This document shows positions 1-7,197 of a stretch of DNA of 25,328 bases, one piece after another. The position numbers and the translations under genes were made by a program. Position 1 is the stretch's first letter, and every line of letters begins with the position of its first letter. Source of the DNA: a virus; IMG/VR virus record IMGVR_UViG_3300049432_000205, positions 1 through 25,328 of that record; one strand, written 5' to 3'. The notes beneath the pieces were generated by a model that was given only the letters and a program-made list of their open reading frames with translations, had not been told where the DNA came from and ran no database searches.

Positions 1-690
1 TTGGGTCGTCAACCCGGCGAAGCCTTGTGTCCCGATCGCTACGGTGAAGCAGCCCTCCATCGTATCCGGAAACGGCTCGGTTCCTACTCGTTCTCCGCCC
101 TTTATCAACAGAATCCTGTGCCCGCGGAGGGTGGTCTCTTCAAACGTGCATGGTTCGGGTCTGACAAGATCGTTTCCAAAACACCCGAAGGCATGCGCTG
201 GGTCCGTGGTTACGACCTGGCCGTTTCCACGAGAACGAGTGCGGACTATACCGCTTCCTTCCGGTGCGCCGTCGACACATTCGGAAACCTGTATATTGCC
301 GATGGCTTCCGTGCCCGAATTGAATACCCCGAACAGCGCCGCTATGTCGTCAAATGCATGCTCGACGAAAGAAACACCACCCACGGCATTGAAAAAGCCT
401 TGCATGGACAAGCCTTCGTTCAGGACCTCCGCCGCATGCCCGAACTAAGAAAGGTCCCGTTTCGTGCTGTCCGCGTTGATTCCGATAAATACACCCGTGC
501 TCTTGCCTGGGCTAATCTCGCGGAAGAAGGCAAGGTGTATCTCGTTCGCGGACCTTGGATCGAGACCTTCCTCGACGAGATATGCCGCTTCACCGGTAAG
601 GGAGACACTCACGACGACCAGGTCGATGCCGTCAGCCTGGCCGTCGGTGAGCTCTCCCGAAAGATCGGAAAACTACACACCTTTTCCTAA
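1..690 (+). CDS. Phage terminase large subunit, C-terminal nuclease part (5'-truncated by window edge)
   Basis: Large terminase subunits package DNA into the procapsid: an N-terminal ATPase drives translocation and a C-terminal RNase H-like nuclease cuts the concatemer. The 229 residues seen here are the end of that protein. The early stretch (LGSYSFSALYQQNP, residues 26-39) is the typical linker before the nuclease. Candidate acidic metal ligands are Asp72 in RGYDLA, Glu131 in GIEKALHG and the Asp205/Asp206/Asp209 cluster in THDDQVDA. The frame is open at base 1, so the TTG there is not a real start; the ATPase domain lies upstream of the window. It is followed by a portal gene, the usual order. 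The nuclease assignment is firm from motifs; exact phage subgroup is not determined. A palindromic repeat begins directly after the stop codon. Confidence 0.93.
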   Translation: MGRQPGEALCPDRYGEAALHRIRKRLGSYSFSALYQQNPVPAEGGLFKRAWFGSDKIVSKTPEGMRWVRGYDLAVSTRTSADYTASFRCAVDTFGNLYIADGFRARIEYPEQRRYVVKCMLDERNTTHGIEKALHGQAFVQDLRRMPELRKVPFRAVRVDSDKYTRALAWANLAEEGKVYLVRGPWIETFLDEICRFTGKGDTHDDQVDAVSLAVGELSRKIGKLHTFS

Positions 691-1041
691 GCTCCCCTCC
701 TTACGAAGGAGGGGTGGCGCGGTAGCGCCGGGGTGGTTCTCTCTTTCCAACAACGAACCACGAACCACGAACCAAAATGCCATCTATAAACACAAAAATT
801 TGAACTTTGAACACCGAATATTGAACCTTATACACCAAATCTCGAACCTTTGAACACAGAAAACGGAACAGAAAGAAGGGTCTTTTAAATTGCCGTTGGC
901 TTTAGCCAACGGTAAAAGACCAAACAAAACCGGGGGCTTTAGCCCAAATTCGGCTAAAGCCGGGTTGGTATGGCAGCCGGTAACCGTCAGCTAAAGCAGA
1001 CGGCAATTTAAAAATCCAAAATCCAAAACCCAAAATCCAAT
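691..1041. repeat. Composite intergenic repeat region between terminase and portal
   Basis: No gene is seen in these 351 bases. They hold three repeat types. At 694-714 there is a 9-bp perfect hairpin (CCCCTCCTT, loop acg, AAGGAGGGG) immediately after the terminase stop; the same element recurs at 8337-8357. At about 784-870 lie degenerate units of roughly 20-21 nt of the type 'ttgaacctt..acacca', related to the cleaner tandem at 8417-8515. At 883-1013 lies a palindromic element whose outer ends are 'ttttaaattgccg' and 'cggcaatttaaaa'; a relative is at 11374-11470. From 1011 a 'CCAAAAT' word array runs to within one base of the portal ATG. Confidence 0.8.
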
Positions 1042-2424
1042 ATGAATCAAGACATTGAAACAGCACTCAAGAATTTTCGTACATCGTCAGACCGTTACCG
1101 CAAGGCGGAGCGGTATTACAAGGGCGATCACGACCTGGCGTTTGCCACCGAGAAGTTTAAGAACGCCTTCGGGTCGATGTTCCGCGAGTTTGCGCTGAAC
1201 CTCTGCCCGGCCGTTTGCGATGCCGTCCGCGACAAGCTCAAGGTCCGCGAATTCCGCGTCGAACAGGGCGGCGGCACTCTCTCGACGGACGCCTGGCGGA
1301 TCTGGCAGACCAACCGGATGGGCCGGCGCTCGGGCGAGGTCCACAAGGAAGCGGTCAAAAACGGCGACGCCTATGTGATCGTCTGGCCGAACTCGGCGGG
1401 CGAGGTGACCATCTACCCGAACAAGGCCGGGATGTGCACCGCTGTTTACGACGAGGAAACCCCGGGCCGCGTGCTATGGGCGGCCAAGCACTGGCGGACG
1501 CCGGATAAACGCGTGCGGCTCAACCTGTTTTACCCGGACAGGATCGAGAAATATATCTCGAAGGCGGTGAGCGAGAATACGCTGCCCGATGCGAAGGAAT
1601 TTGTGGCTTACGCGGAAGGCCGTAGCGCCGCCGACCCGGCGGCTGTTTCGGTGGGCGACCCGCCCACCGTGCGGAAGCGAGTCGCTTCCGCGACAGCCAG
1701 CGGGTCGCTGGCGGTACAAGGAGCGGTAATTCCCAACCCGTACGGCATCGTACCCGTCTTTCATTTTGCCAATAACGCGGATATCGGGGCGGCCGGACAG
1801 TCTGAGCTGGAGGCGGCGATGCCGGTGCAGGATGCGCTCAATAAATCGGTGCTGGATATGCTGGTGGCGATGGAGTTTGCCAGCTACCGGCAGCGCTGGG
1901 CGGCCGGGATCGAGATCGAATACGGCGAGGACGGCCAGCCTGTTCCCCCGTTCAAGGCCGGGGTCGACCACCTATGGATCACCGAGAACCAGGACGCGAA
2001 ATTCGGCGATTTCGAGGCGGCCAACCTCGAGCAATTCCTCAAGGTAAAGGACAGCTTCCGGATGGACATGGCCTGCGTGACGGGCACGCCGATGTACTAC
2101 TTTATGCAGGTTAACGGCGATTTCCCGTCGGGCGAGGCGCTGAAGAAGGCCGAGTCTAGGTTTATCGCCAAGGTCCGCGACCGGCAGGAGAGCTTCGGCC
2201 AGGTCTGGGAAGACGTGATGGCGTTTGCGCTAATGCTGGAAGGGAAGACGGACGCCCGGCTGTTTGCCGATTGGGAAGACCCGGCTCCGCTCTCGGAGAA
2301 GGAAAAACTCGAGAATATCGCGGTGAAAAAAGAGCTCGGCCTCTCGGACGCGCAGGCGCTGATCGAGGCGGGCTACGGCGAGGTGGACGTCGAGAGGATA
2401 CTGGGCCAGAAAACGGCCTCGTGA
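1042..2424 (+). CDS. Phage portal protein (SPP1 gp6-like)
   Basis: Portal proteins form the dodecameric ring at one capsid vertex through which DNA is packaged and to which the tail attaches. The 460 residues start with a helical segment containing YRKAERYYKGDH (about 19-30), typical of the SPP1 gp6-like portal family. The middle (about 100-240) is the wing/stem region and the segment from about 340 (DMACVTGTPMYYF, FPSGEALKKAESRF) is the conserved crown/clip end. Length fits the family. ATG 1042 gives the full N-terminus; there is no Shine-Dalgarno sequence, and the preceding bases are a CCAAAAT word array. Residues about 194-224 (SAADPAAV to SLAVQ) are encoded by four consecutive DNA hairpins and look like a translated repeat inserted just before a conserved IPNPYGIVPVFHF stretch. 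The stop TGA runs into a GATTTGG array. Confidence 0.92.
   Translation: MNQDIETALKNFRTSSDRYRKAERYYKGDHDLAFATEKFKNAFGSMFREFALNLCPAVCDAVRDKLKVREFRVEQGGGTLSTDAWRIWQTNRMGRRSGEVHKEAVKNGDAYVIVWPNSAGEVTIYPNKAGMCTAVYDEETPGRVLWAAKHWRTPDKRVRLNLFYPDRIEKYISKAVSENTLPDAKEFVAYAEGRSAADPAAVSVGDPPTVRKRVASATASGSLAVQGAVIPNPYGIVPVFHFANNADIGAAGQSELEAAMPVQDALNKSVLDMLVAMEFASYRQRWAAGIEIEYGEDGQPVPPFKAGVDHLWITENQDAKFGDFEAANLEQFLKVKDSFRMDMACVTGTPMYYFMQVNGDFPSGEALKKAESRFIAKVRDRQESFGQVWEDVMAFALMLEGKTDARLFADWEDPAPLSEKEKLENIAVKKELGLSDAQALIEAGYGEVDVERILGQKTAS
1621..1716 (+). repeat. Four tandem hairpins inside the portal ORF, in frame
   Basis: Four perfect inverted repeats follow one another inside the coding sequence: arms 1627-1632/1638-1643 (GCCGCC, 5-nt loop), 1649-1657/1661-1669 (CGGTGGGCG, loop acc), 1671-1679/1683-1691 (GCGGAAGCG, loop agt) and 1696-1702/1706-1712 (GCCAGCG, loop ggt). 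The block keeps the portal frame open and adds about 30 low-complexity residues (A, V, S, P rich). Its hairpin-after-hairpin structure resembles the intergenic palindromic elements in this window, not normal portal sequence. Confidence 0.8.
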
Positions 2425-2606
2425 TTTGGGATTTGGGATTTTCGAAAGCCGGCTATCGATAGATCCCCGATTCGAAATCGGCGAGGCGGAATCGGTAGAT
2501 AAAGGTTTTTCGAGTAAAAAGGCGGTCGACGAAGGCTGTCTGATAGCGAGAAATTCCGCCGCGGCGGACATGATGAGTTCGTAGAGTTTATAAAGTTCGT
2601 AGGGTT
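2421..2606. repeat. Short-word arrays downstream of portal
   Basis: A GGGATTT-type array (about 2422-2443) overlaps the portal stop codon and is the inverted counterpart of the CCAAAAT array just before the portal start. A second array of 9-nt words of the type GAGTTCGTA lies at about 2576-2606 and enters the 3' end of the CSLREA gene on the other strand. Between them no gene is apparent. Confidence 0.7.
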
Positions 2607-3217
2607 TGGGTCACCCACCACGAATTACTTCCCAAAAGGCGTCGCGATAATGTCGCAGGGCCCGTGTTATTTGAAAACGTCGAGTTGCGGACCAGGCTGG
2701 GGCCCGGGCCTTCGAAGGCGATAGCCGAACCCATGCCGGGCGCCGTGTTTCCTTTTAACCAGACGCCGTCCAGTATCAGCGAGCCGAGCGCCCGGATCGC
2801 GCCGCCATTATTCGGCTCGGCGGCCCCAATGCCGGTTCCGCCGGTAAGGGTGACGCCGCCGATAGCCACCGCGGTACCGGCCGCCGTGGTGAATACCCGG
2901 CTGACGTTGTTGGTCGAGATGACGATAGCGTCGGCTCCCCAGCCGCTGATGGTGATCGAACGGGTGATATTTATCTCGCCCATGGTGAGAAGGAGCGGCA
3001 CATCGACCAGGTCGAGCGAAAAATCGACCGAGGCGCAATTGGTATCGGCGACGGCCTCGCGTAAGCTGCAGTCCCCGGTGACGCAGGCGGGGTTATTTCT
3101 GTCACCGGCCCTGGTCACCCGGCAATTGGCGGCATAGCTGGTTGTTACGGAGACGGCCAAGAACAGTAATAAAAGGAGGGTGCGGATGTAAGCGATATTT
3201 TTTCGTGTATTACCCAT
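2588..3217 (-). CDS. Truncated CSLREA-domain secreted protein
   Basis: The protein carries the CSLREA motif: CVTGDCSLREAVADTN, about 40 residues after the chosen start, followed by beta-helix-like repeats (ITISGWGADAIVIS, GGVTLTGGTG, LILDGVWLKGN, SLVRNSTFSNNTG). Such proteins are exported, right-handed beta-helix or adhesin-like and usually much longer (often over 500 residues); function is not established. Start: ATG at 3217, read on the minus strand, preceded by GGAG at good spacing and followed by a signal peptide (KNIAYIRTLLLLLFLAV..SYAA). An upstream in-frame start at 3274 would put junk before the signal peptide. After the second beta-helix turn the sequence changes to an unrelated tail ending in TQTLRTL, partly encoded by the GAGTTCGTA array. 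The gene therefore looks cut off at its 3' end by repeat sequence. It faces opposite to its phage neighbours. Confidence 0.72.
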   Translation of the reverse strand: MGNTRKNIAYIRTLLLLLFLAVSVTTSYAANCRVTRAGDRNNPACVTGDCSLREAVADTNCASVDFSLDLVDVPLLLTMGEINITRSITISGWGADAIVISTNNVSRVFTTAAGTAVAIGGVTLTGGTGIGAAEPNNGGAIRALGSLILDGVWLKGNTAPGMGSAIAFEGPGPSLVRNSTFSNNTGPATLSRRLLGSNSWWVTQTLRTL

Positions 3218-3365
3218 AAGCCGCTCCGAGTCGACAGGGAGATATACATAACAGATGTCCTGAAAAAATATCACTAAACGCTTGTAGTATAAAGGAATTT
3301 ATTAGATCGGGCTGACCGCTCCCGCGGGAAGATTTCGACCGGCGGGCGGCAATAACGGGTATTTT

Positions 3366-3374
3366 TGTGATAAT
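3366..3374 (+). promoter_or_regulatory. Candidate extended -10 promoter for the ECF sigma gene
   Basis: TG-n-GATAAT sits 53 bases before the sigma factor start and would give a leader of about 45 nt. No convincing -35 box is seen, which is acceptable for an extended -10 but makes this tentative. Confidence 0.3.
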
Positions 3375-3427
3375 GTAAGCAAAGCGTTACCGAAGTGTGG
3401 CTGCGATGAAAAGAGCTCTCATTCTTT

Positions 3428-3988
3428 ATGGCTGAACTTGAAGAAATCCGGCTTTCCGAACTGGACGAAGACCACCCCGACGTGGTCGAGGCGGTTTACA
3501 ACTTCCTGCTAAAAGTAAGTTGGCGCTTCGGGTCAGATGAGAGCCAGGCGGAAGATGTGGCGCAGACCGTTTTATCAAAGCTGCTGAGTATGAATGACGA
3601 GCAGCTTGGTAATGTCCGCAATGTCGCGGCTTATTTAGCATCCGCGGCAAAACACGTAGCTCTGGACCGTATCCGTCATCGAGTACATTCTCCGGAAATG
3701 TTGAGCCTGGACGACGGATCGGCGGTTTCGGAGTATGAGAATCTGCCCTCAACCCAGGGGATGGATAGGGAAGAGGAAAATAAAATTCTCCTGTCGCAGA
3801 TCTGGAACGAGTTGAAAAACGATGAAGATCGCCAGCTCTTAAAGATGTACACCTTCGGATACAGTGTCGACGAGATTGCGGAGGTCCTCGGTATCGAGCG
3901 GGTGGAGGTCATGCGGCGGCGCGCCAATCTTAGATATAACCTGAAAAAATTGCTCACGGAGATGGAAAAAGAACGGTCGCGCGGGTAA
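3428..3988 (+). CDS. ECF-type sigma-70 family RNA polymerase sigma factor
   Basis: ECF sigma factors replace the housekeeping sigma subunit on RNA polymerase for a small regulon. At 186 aa the length is typical. Region 2 spans about 18-85, with the polymerase/-10-binding helices in AEDVAQTVLSKLL (41-53) and NVAAYLASAAKHVALDRIR (65-83). Region 4 spans about 118-178, with a clear helix-turn-helix in YSVDEIAEVLGIERVEVMRRRA (145-166), which is the -35-binding part. The linker between them (86-117) is acidic and variable. No anti-sigma gene follows; the next gene is an unrecognised 322-aa protein after a 289-bp structured leader. No strong Shine-Dalgarno sequence is seen before ATG 3428. The family is firm; its target promoters are unknown, and the leader of the downstream gene is the obvious candidate. 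Confidence 0.88.
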   Translation: MAELEEIRLSELDEDHPDVVEAVYNFLLKVSWRFGSDESQAEDVAQTVLSKLLSMNDEQLGNVRNVAAYLASAAKHVALDRIRHRVHSPEMLSLDDGSAVSEYENLPSTQGMDREEENKILLSQIWNELKNDEDRQLLKMYTFGYSVDEIAEVLGIERVEVMRRRANLRYNLKKLLTEMEKERSRG

Positions 3989-4107
3989 ATTTTGAGAAAA
4001 ATTTCCAAAATTCCTATATTTTATGGTCTTTAGATCAGGGAAAGGACCTTTAACCGCCGGAAATTAAATTTTTTTTCCAAAATTCGCGAAAAATAGAGTC
4101 TTTATTA

Positions 4108-4180
4108 ATAGGAGGAACTAGCGTGTGCTTGCGCTAACTCCTTTTAACAAGGGTCGAAGATGCATCTTTTTGCCTTGTTC
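4108..4180 (+). promoter_or_regulatory. Structured leader upstream of the 322-aa unknown gene
   Basis: Two hairpins lie in the 289-bp gap after the sigma gene. At 4111-4141 GGAG..TAGCG can pair with CGCTA..CTCC. At 4146-4179 outer arms AACAAGG/CCTTGTT enclose a perfect 12-bp palindrome AAGATGCATCTT (4157-4168). No typical terminator T-tract follows. The word TTTCCAAAATTC also occurs twice upstream (about 4000-4012 and 4073-4084). Together these suggest a regulated leader or operator region, but function is inference. Confidence 0.45.
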
Positions 4181-4277
4181 GGCCTCTTATAGGTAATTAT
4201 TATGGTAACGGCTTCCATGAGACCGCACCAGCGCCGCCTTTTGGAAGGCCGTTACGGCTGGAAAATATAAACGAGAT

Positions 4278-5246
4278 ATGCCAAGTATAAAATATGGCCA
4301 AGCGCTCGCACGATTAAATCGGTTCACATTGGACGGAGGAGCGGAAACGATGTTCTTTCTTCCTGATCGGACGATTACTAATGAAATACTTGCATTGAAC
4401 GAGGAAATGAACAAGGAATACCTCGATCGGGAATTTCAGGAGGTTTTCGGCAGCGACGGTTTGCGTATCACCGATAAGACCGAGGTCTTAAACCCCGCGG
4501 ATTTTGAAAAACACCCGGGAGATGATTCGTGGCGCGGGCGGCTTTTGGAAGGAATTTCGAAAGCCCTTTTTCACGACGATAACAAACCCGAAATATCGGA
4601 GCAGGAATTTTCCTCCTTTTTCCAAAAGGACATTGCCGAGCGAATATTCGATCATCTGGCGATGCTCGCCCGCACGGGTTACGAGGAAGGGGACGAACCG
4701 TTTTCGATCAACGAGGAGTTGAGGACCCGGATGATAAGTAAACTCGGCCTTAAACTCTCACGCCATGAAAAAACGTCGAATGTCTACAAAACGCGGACCG
4801 CGGCGGTTTTGCATCACCTGGCATGGCACTTTCAGAGGTGGCTTCTTTACGACCACCGGGGACACCATTCCGCGCTCTTCGGGGAGATCTATGCCGACGC
4901 GCCCGGGGCGGAATATAGGAAAGGCGCATTTGTAGTGCTGAATGGTGATGTGGAAAAGCCCGCTTACAATCCGAAATTCCCGGCCGTCGAGGAGAGTTAT
5001 TCATACGAGTCGGATTGGCTTTCTCACAAGATACCGGGACTCTTTCCGTCTCCCGCACCAGCTGCCGACAGGATCTCTGACCTCCTGGATCGCATGCTTG
5101 AACGAGGAACGGGAGACGGCTATATCGTTCCGACCAGGCAGCCGGTCCCGGGAAGAGGAATGACGGTGCTGAGAATGATAAGAGCGGAAAGGGCCGCGGG
5201 CAATCCATCGCGCGATAAAGGCTCGAACTCGAATTTCGGGGGCTAG
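4278..5246 (+). CDS. Unrecognised 322-aa protein downstream of ECF sigma factor
   Basis: I do not recognise a family. The protein is soluble, with no signal peptide or membrane segment. It starts with a segment rich in beta-forming residues (ALARLNRFTLDGGAETMFFLP, about 9-29) and continues with acidic helical stretches (30-190) including RTRTAAVLHHLAWHFQRWLL (about 170-190). A Pro/Ser/Tyr-rich part follows (about 190-260), and the C-terminal tail is polar and probably disordered. The chosen ATG follows a long leader with stable hairpins and no obvious Shine-Dalgarno sequence. A clear intrinsic terminator follows at 5281, so gene and sigma factor could form one unit while the phosphoesterase downstream has its own promoter. 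Codon use looks normal for the neighbourhood. Real-gene status is supported by length and by the terminator position. Confidence 0.65.
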   Translation: MPSIKYGQALARLNRFTLDGGAETMFFLPDRTITNEILALNEEMNKEYLDREFQEVFGSDGLRITDKTEVLNPADFEKHPGDDSWRGRLLEGISKALFHDDNKPEISEQEFSSFFQKDIAERIFDHLAMLARTGYEEGDEPFSINEELRTRMISKLGLKLSRHEKTSNVYKTRTAAVLHHLAWHFQRWLLYDHRGHHSALFGEIYADAPGAEYRKGAFVVLNGDVEKPAYNPKFPAVEESYSYESDWLSHKIPGLFPSPAPAADRISDLLDRMLERGTGDGYIVPTRQPVPGRGMTVLRMIRAERAAGNPSRDKGSNSNFGG

Positions 5247-5280
5247 CGCCCGCGAAGGAGGAGATACTTGAAAAGATCAG

Positions 5281-5319
5281 CCGGAGCGCCGCCCAAGCGC
5301 CCCGGTTGATTTTTTTTAT
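5281..5319 (+). terminator. Intrinsic terminator after the 322-aa gene
   Basis: Stem CCGG-a-GCGC (5281-5289), a 7-nt loop, then GCGC-c-CCGG (5297-5305), followed directly by TTGA and a run of eight or more T. One A/C mismatch splits the stem. It lies 35 bases after the stop codon of the upstream gene. Confidence 0.75.
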
Positions 5320-5335
5320 CCGCGAGGTGTATTAT
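5306..5335 (+). promoter_or_regulatory. Candidate sigma-70 promoter for the phosphoesterase gene
   Basis: TTGATT (5306-5311), an 18-base spacer and TATTAT (5330-5335) would start transcription about 38 bases before ATG 5380. The -35 box overlaps the T-tract of the preceding terminator, so the two transcription units are packed tightly. Confidence 0.5.
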
Positions 5336-5379
5336 TCCTTTCATTCCATAAAGGTTCTATAAAATAGGATTCAAAGATT

Positions 5380-6660
5380 ATGCCTCCCATCAGAATACTT
5401 CATGCCTCTGATCTGCATATCTCTCAAATAGAAATGGAGAGATCGCCGCTGGACGCCCTGGGGGATCTGCGGATATGGGACCTCGCGGCCTGGGGAACGG
5501 GCGACAGGCGGGCGGCCTTCCGCCGGCTCTGGGATGATTTCCGGAGGGGAACCACAACCGCGTCTTCGTACCGTTCGGCGATTCTCGAATCATTCGCCGA
5601 ATTCGCTTACAGGTATTCGAAGAAAAAGGATGACACGGGAAGAGTTGTAAGCGGATACCTGGATGCGGTCGTCCTGACCGGCGACATCGCCACGACCGGC
5701 AAGGAAGACGATATAATACTGGTCAAAGAGTTTCTCACCGCGCCATCGACCCGTAAACCCTGGCATACGAGCGACGAGACCGGCGACGCCACGCTGAAGG
5801 CGCTCACGATCCCGGTGGGTTATCTGCCCGGCAATCACGACCGCTTCATACCGACAAACAAAGCGGCCTGGACGATTCCCGGGGTAATCGAGATGCCGCG
5901 GTTTTTCGAGCCCGGCGGCAATAAGTTCGACACGGTTCTGAAAATGGACTTTCTCGTCCGCCCGATAAAACGCCTGCGCCGTCTTGCGAGCCCGCTGCCC
6001 GCCGGAGGGGAACTCGCCGTTTATATGTTTATTGCTGATTTCAGCCTACGGGATTTTAAAGATAATGACTATTGGGCCGGTGGATGGATCGGGCAGGGAA
6101 AGGCTTATCAGGACGTGTGCGATACGCTGGCCGAACAGACCCTGGCGCTGAGAAAAAGACTGCCGGCGAGCGAGGTTGCAGCTGTTATCTGGGCCTGTCA
6201 CTTTCCGCCGGAGTTTCCGAAAACAGGGAAAAGCCGGCGGTTTGTCAAGGACAATGTTTTCGTGGACGCCGCGAAGAAGGCGGAGGTCGACGCGGTGATC
6301 GCCGGCCATACACACGAGCATCTACAGTATAAAAGTGGTGACGTCGATGTTTTTTGCTGCGGTACGACCGCCCAATACGAACCGACCACCCAGCAGGGCG
6401 GGCGCCATTCAAGTGATAAAGAAAAAGGAAATTTTATCCAGATATTGACGATCAACGAGGAGAATGGGCAGCCCCGGATCACCGCAGACACCTTTAAATA
6501 TGTTCATGACTCTAACGGGCATACCGGTGGCGGACCGATTTTTCCCGGGGAAGCCGATAACGACCTGCCGTGGAAGAGGGTCGACGGTGAATGGCTTATC
6601 TACCGCCGAAAGCTGTTTCCTCGCCTCTTGTGGCCGCGGATTTGGAAAATTAACCCTTAA
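5380..6660 (+). CDS. Calcineurin-like metallophosphoesterase
   Basis: Members of this superfamily use a di-metal site to hydrolyse phosphomono- or diesters; substrates range from cyclic nucleotides to nucleic acids and phospholipids, and the substrate here cannot be told. All signature blocks are present: D11-x-H13 (ASDLHIS), GD102 (LTGDIAT), GNHD (151-154), H274 (CHFPPEF) and GHTH (309-312). At 426 residues it is longer than the minimal fold. There is an insertion of about 80 residues between the first two blocks (about 20-95) and a long C-terminal extension after about 360 that ends in a basic, Trp-rich segment (YRRKLFPRLLWPRIWK). No signal peptide or transmembrane helix is seen, so it is probably cytoplasmic. 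It sits after its own candidate promoter, next to an ECF sigma factor and an unknown protein, a context that could be a stress or defence cassette (inference). Confidence 0.88.
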   Translation: MPPIRILHASDLHISQIEMERSPLDALGDLRIWDLAAWGTGDRRAAFRRLWDDFRRGTTTASSYRSAILESFAEFAYRYSKKKDDTGRVVSGYLDAVVLTGDIATTGKEDDIILVKEFLTAPSTRKPWHTSDETGDATLKALTIPVGYLPGNHDRFIPTNKAAWTIPGVIEMPRFFEPGGNKFDTVLKMDFLVRPIKRLRRLASPLPAGGELAVYMFIADFSLRDFKDNDYWAGGWIGQGKAYQDVCDTLAEQTLALRKRLPASEVAAVIWACHFPPEFPKTGKSRRFVKDNVFVDAAKKAEVDAVIAGHTHEHLQYKSGDVDVFCCGTTAQYEPTTQQGGRHSSDKEKGNFIQILTINEENGQPRITADTFKYVHDSNGHTGGGPIFPGEADNDLPWKRVDGEWLIYRRKLFPRLLWPRIWKINP

Positions 6661-6675
6661 TGTGCTCACAAACTA

Positions 6676-6703
6676 TTGCATCTTCTGCTTTTCGTGTTAT
6701 ATT
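6676..6703 (+). promoter_or_regulatory. Candidate sigma-70 promoter for the SUKH gene
   Basis: TTGCAT (6676-6681), a 16-base spacer and TATATT (6698-6703) predict a start near 6710, giving a leader of about 26 nt. The perfect palindrome at 6715-6726 lies just after that start point. Confidence 0.5.
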
Positions 6704-6714
6704 TCCTCCATAGC

Positions 6715-6726
6715 GGGAAATTTCCC
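6715..6726. promoter_or_regulatory. Perfect 12-bp palindrome, candidate operator
   Basis: GGGAAATTTCCC lies between the candidate -10 box and the SUKH gene start, at about +5 to +16. This position suits a repressor site. No regulator can be assigned. Confidence 0.4.
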
Positions 6727-6735
6727 ATAAAGTCT

Positions 6736-7197
6736 ATGAACGCACGATTAAAGGAGCTGCTCGAAGAAGCCAGGATTGAGGCGGAAGAGGTAGAAGAAAG
6801 CTTACAATCACCTGCCCACGAACGGGACATCAGCAAGCTCAAGAATGAGGCAAAGGCCAAGCTAGCGGCCGACCTGCCGGAAGATTACCTCGCATTTTTA
6901 AAGGAAGTGAACGGTTTCACGCTGGACGACCTCACTATCTACGCCTCCGAGAGCACGCCGCACGCCAGCTATCCCGAAGCGACCATCGAAGGTTTTGTCA
7001 AAATGAATCTGCTGCAGCGCGACCAGAAGAAGTGCCGCGATTTCCTGATCTTCGGCGAATCGGCCAGGCTCGACCTCTACACCCAGCGCATCTCAACCGG
7101 CGAATTCCAGATCCTCGACCACGGCACGCTGGAGCTGACGAAAACGGTCCCGACGTTCGATGAAATGATGATCGAGGCGTTGGAAATTGTGATGTGA
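6736..7197 (+). CDS. SMI1/KNR4 (SUKH-1) family protein
   Basis: SUKH proteins are small mixed alpha/beta proteins; many are immunity proteins to polymorphic toxins and others are house-keeping binding proteins such as yeast Smi1. The 153-residue protein has an acidic helical N-terminus (RLKELLEEARIEAEEVEES), then the SUKH signature ADLPEDYLAFLKEVNGFTLDDLTIY. A beta-rich segment ending in FLIFGESARLDLYT follows. The pattern is close to the YrhA-like branch. I chose ATG 6736 because the TTG at 6676 coincides with a promoter -35 box and would add a hydrophobic stretch not typical of the family. No cognate toxin gene is adjacent, so an immunity role is only a possibility. Its last 7-8 codons and following hairpin are duplicated at about 7278-7323. 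Confidence 0.75.
   Translation: MNARLKELLEEARIEAEEVEESLQSPAHERDISKLKNEAKAKLAADLPEDYLAFLKEVNGFTLDDLTIYASESTPHASYPEATIEGFVKMNLLQRDQKKCRDFLIFGESARLDLYTQRISTGEFQILDHGTLELTKTVPTFDEMMIEALEIVM

Noticed and set aside
1-3. TTG at base 1 as terminase start
   Set aside because: The frame is open at the window edge and the first residues are internal to the terminase; the ATPase domain is missing.
2664-3137. 157-aa plus-strand ORF opposite the CSLREA gene
   Set aside because: Shadow of the CSLREA coding sequence; no motif or start signal.
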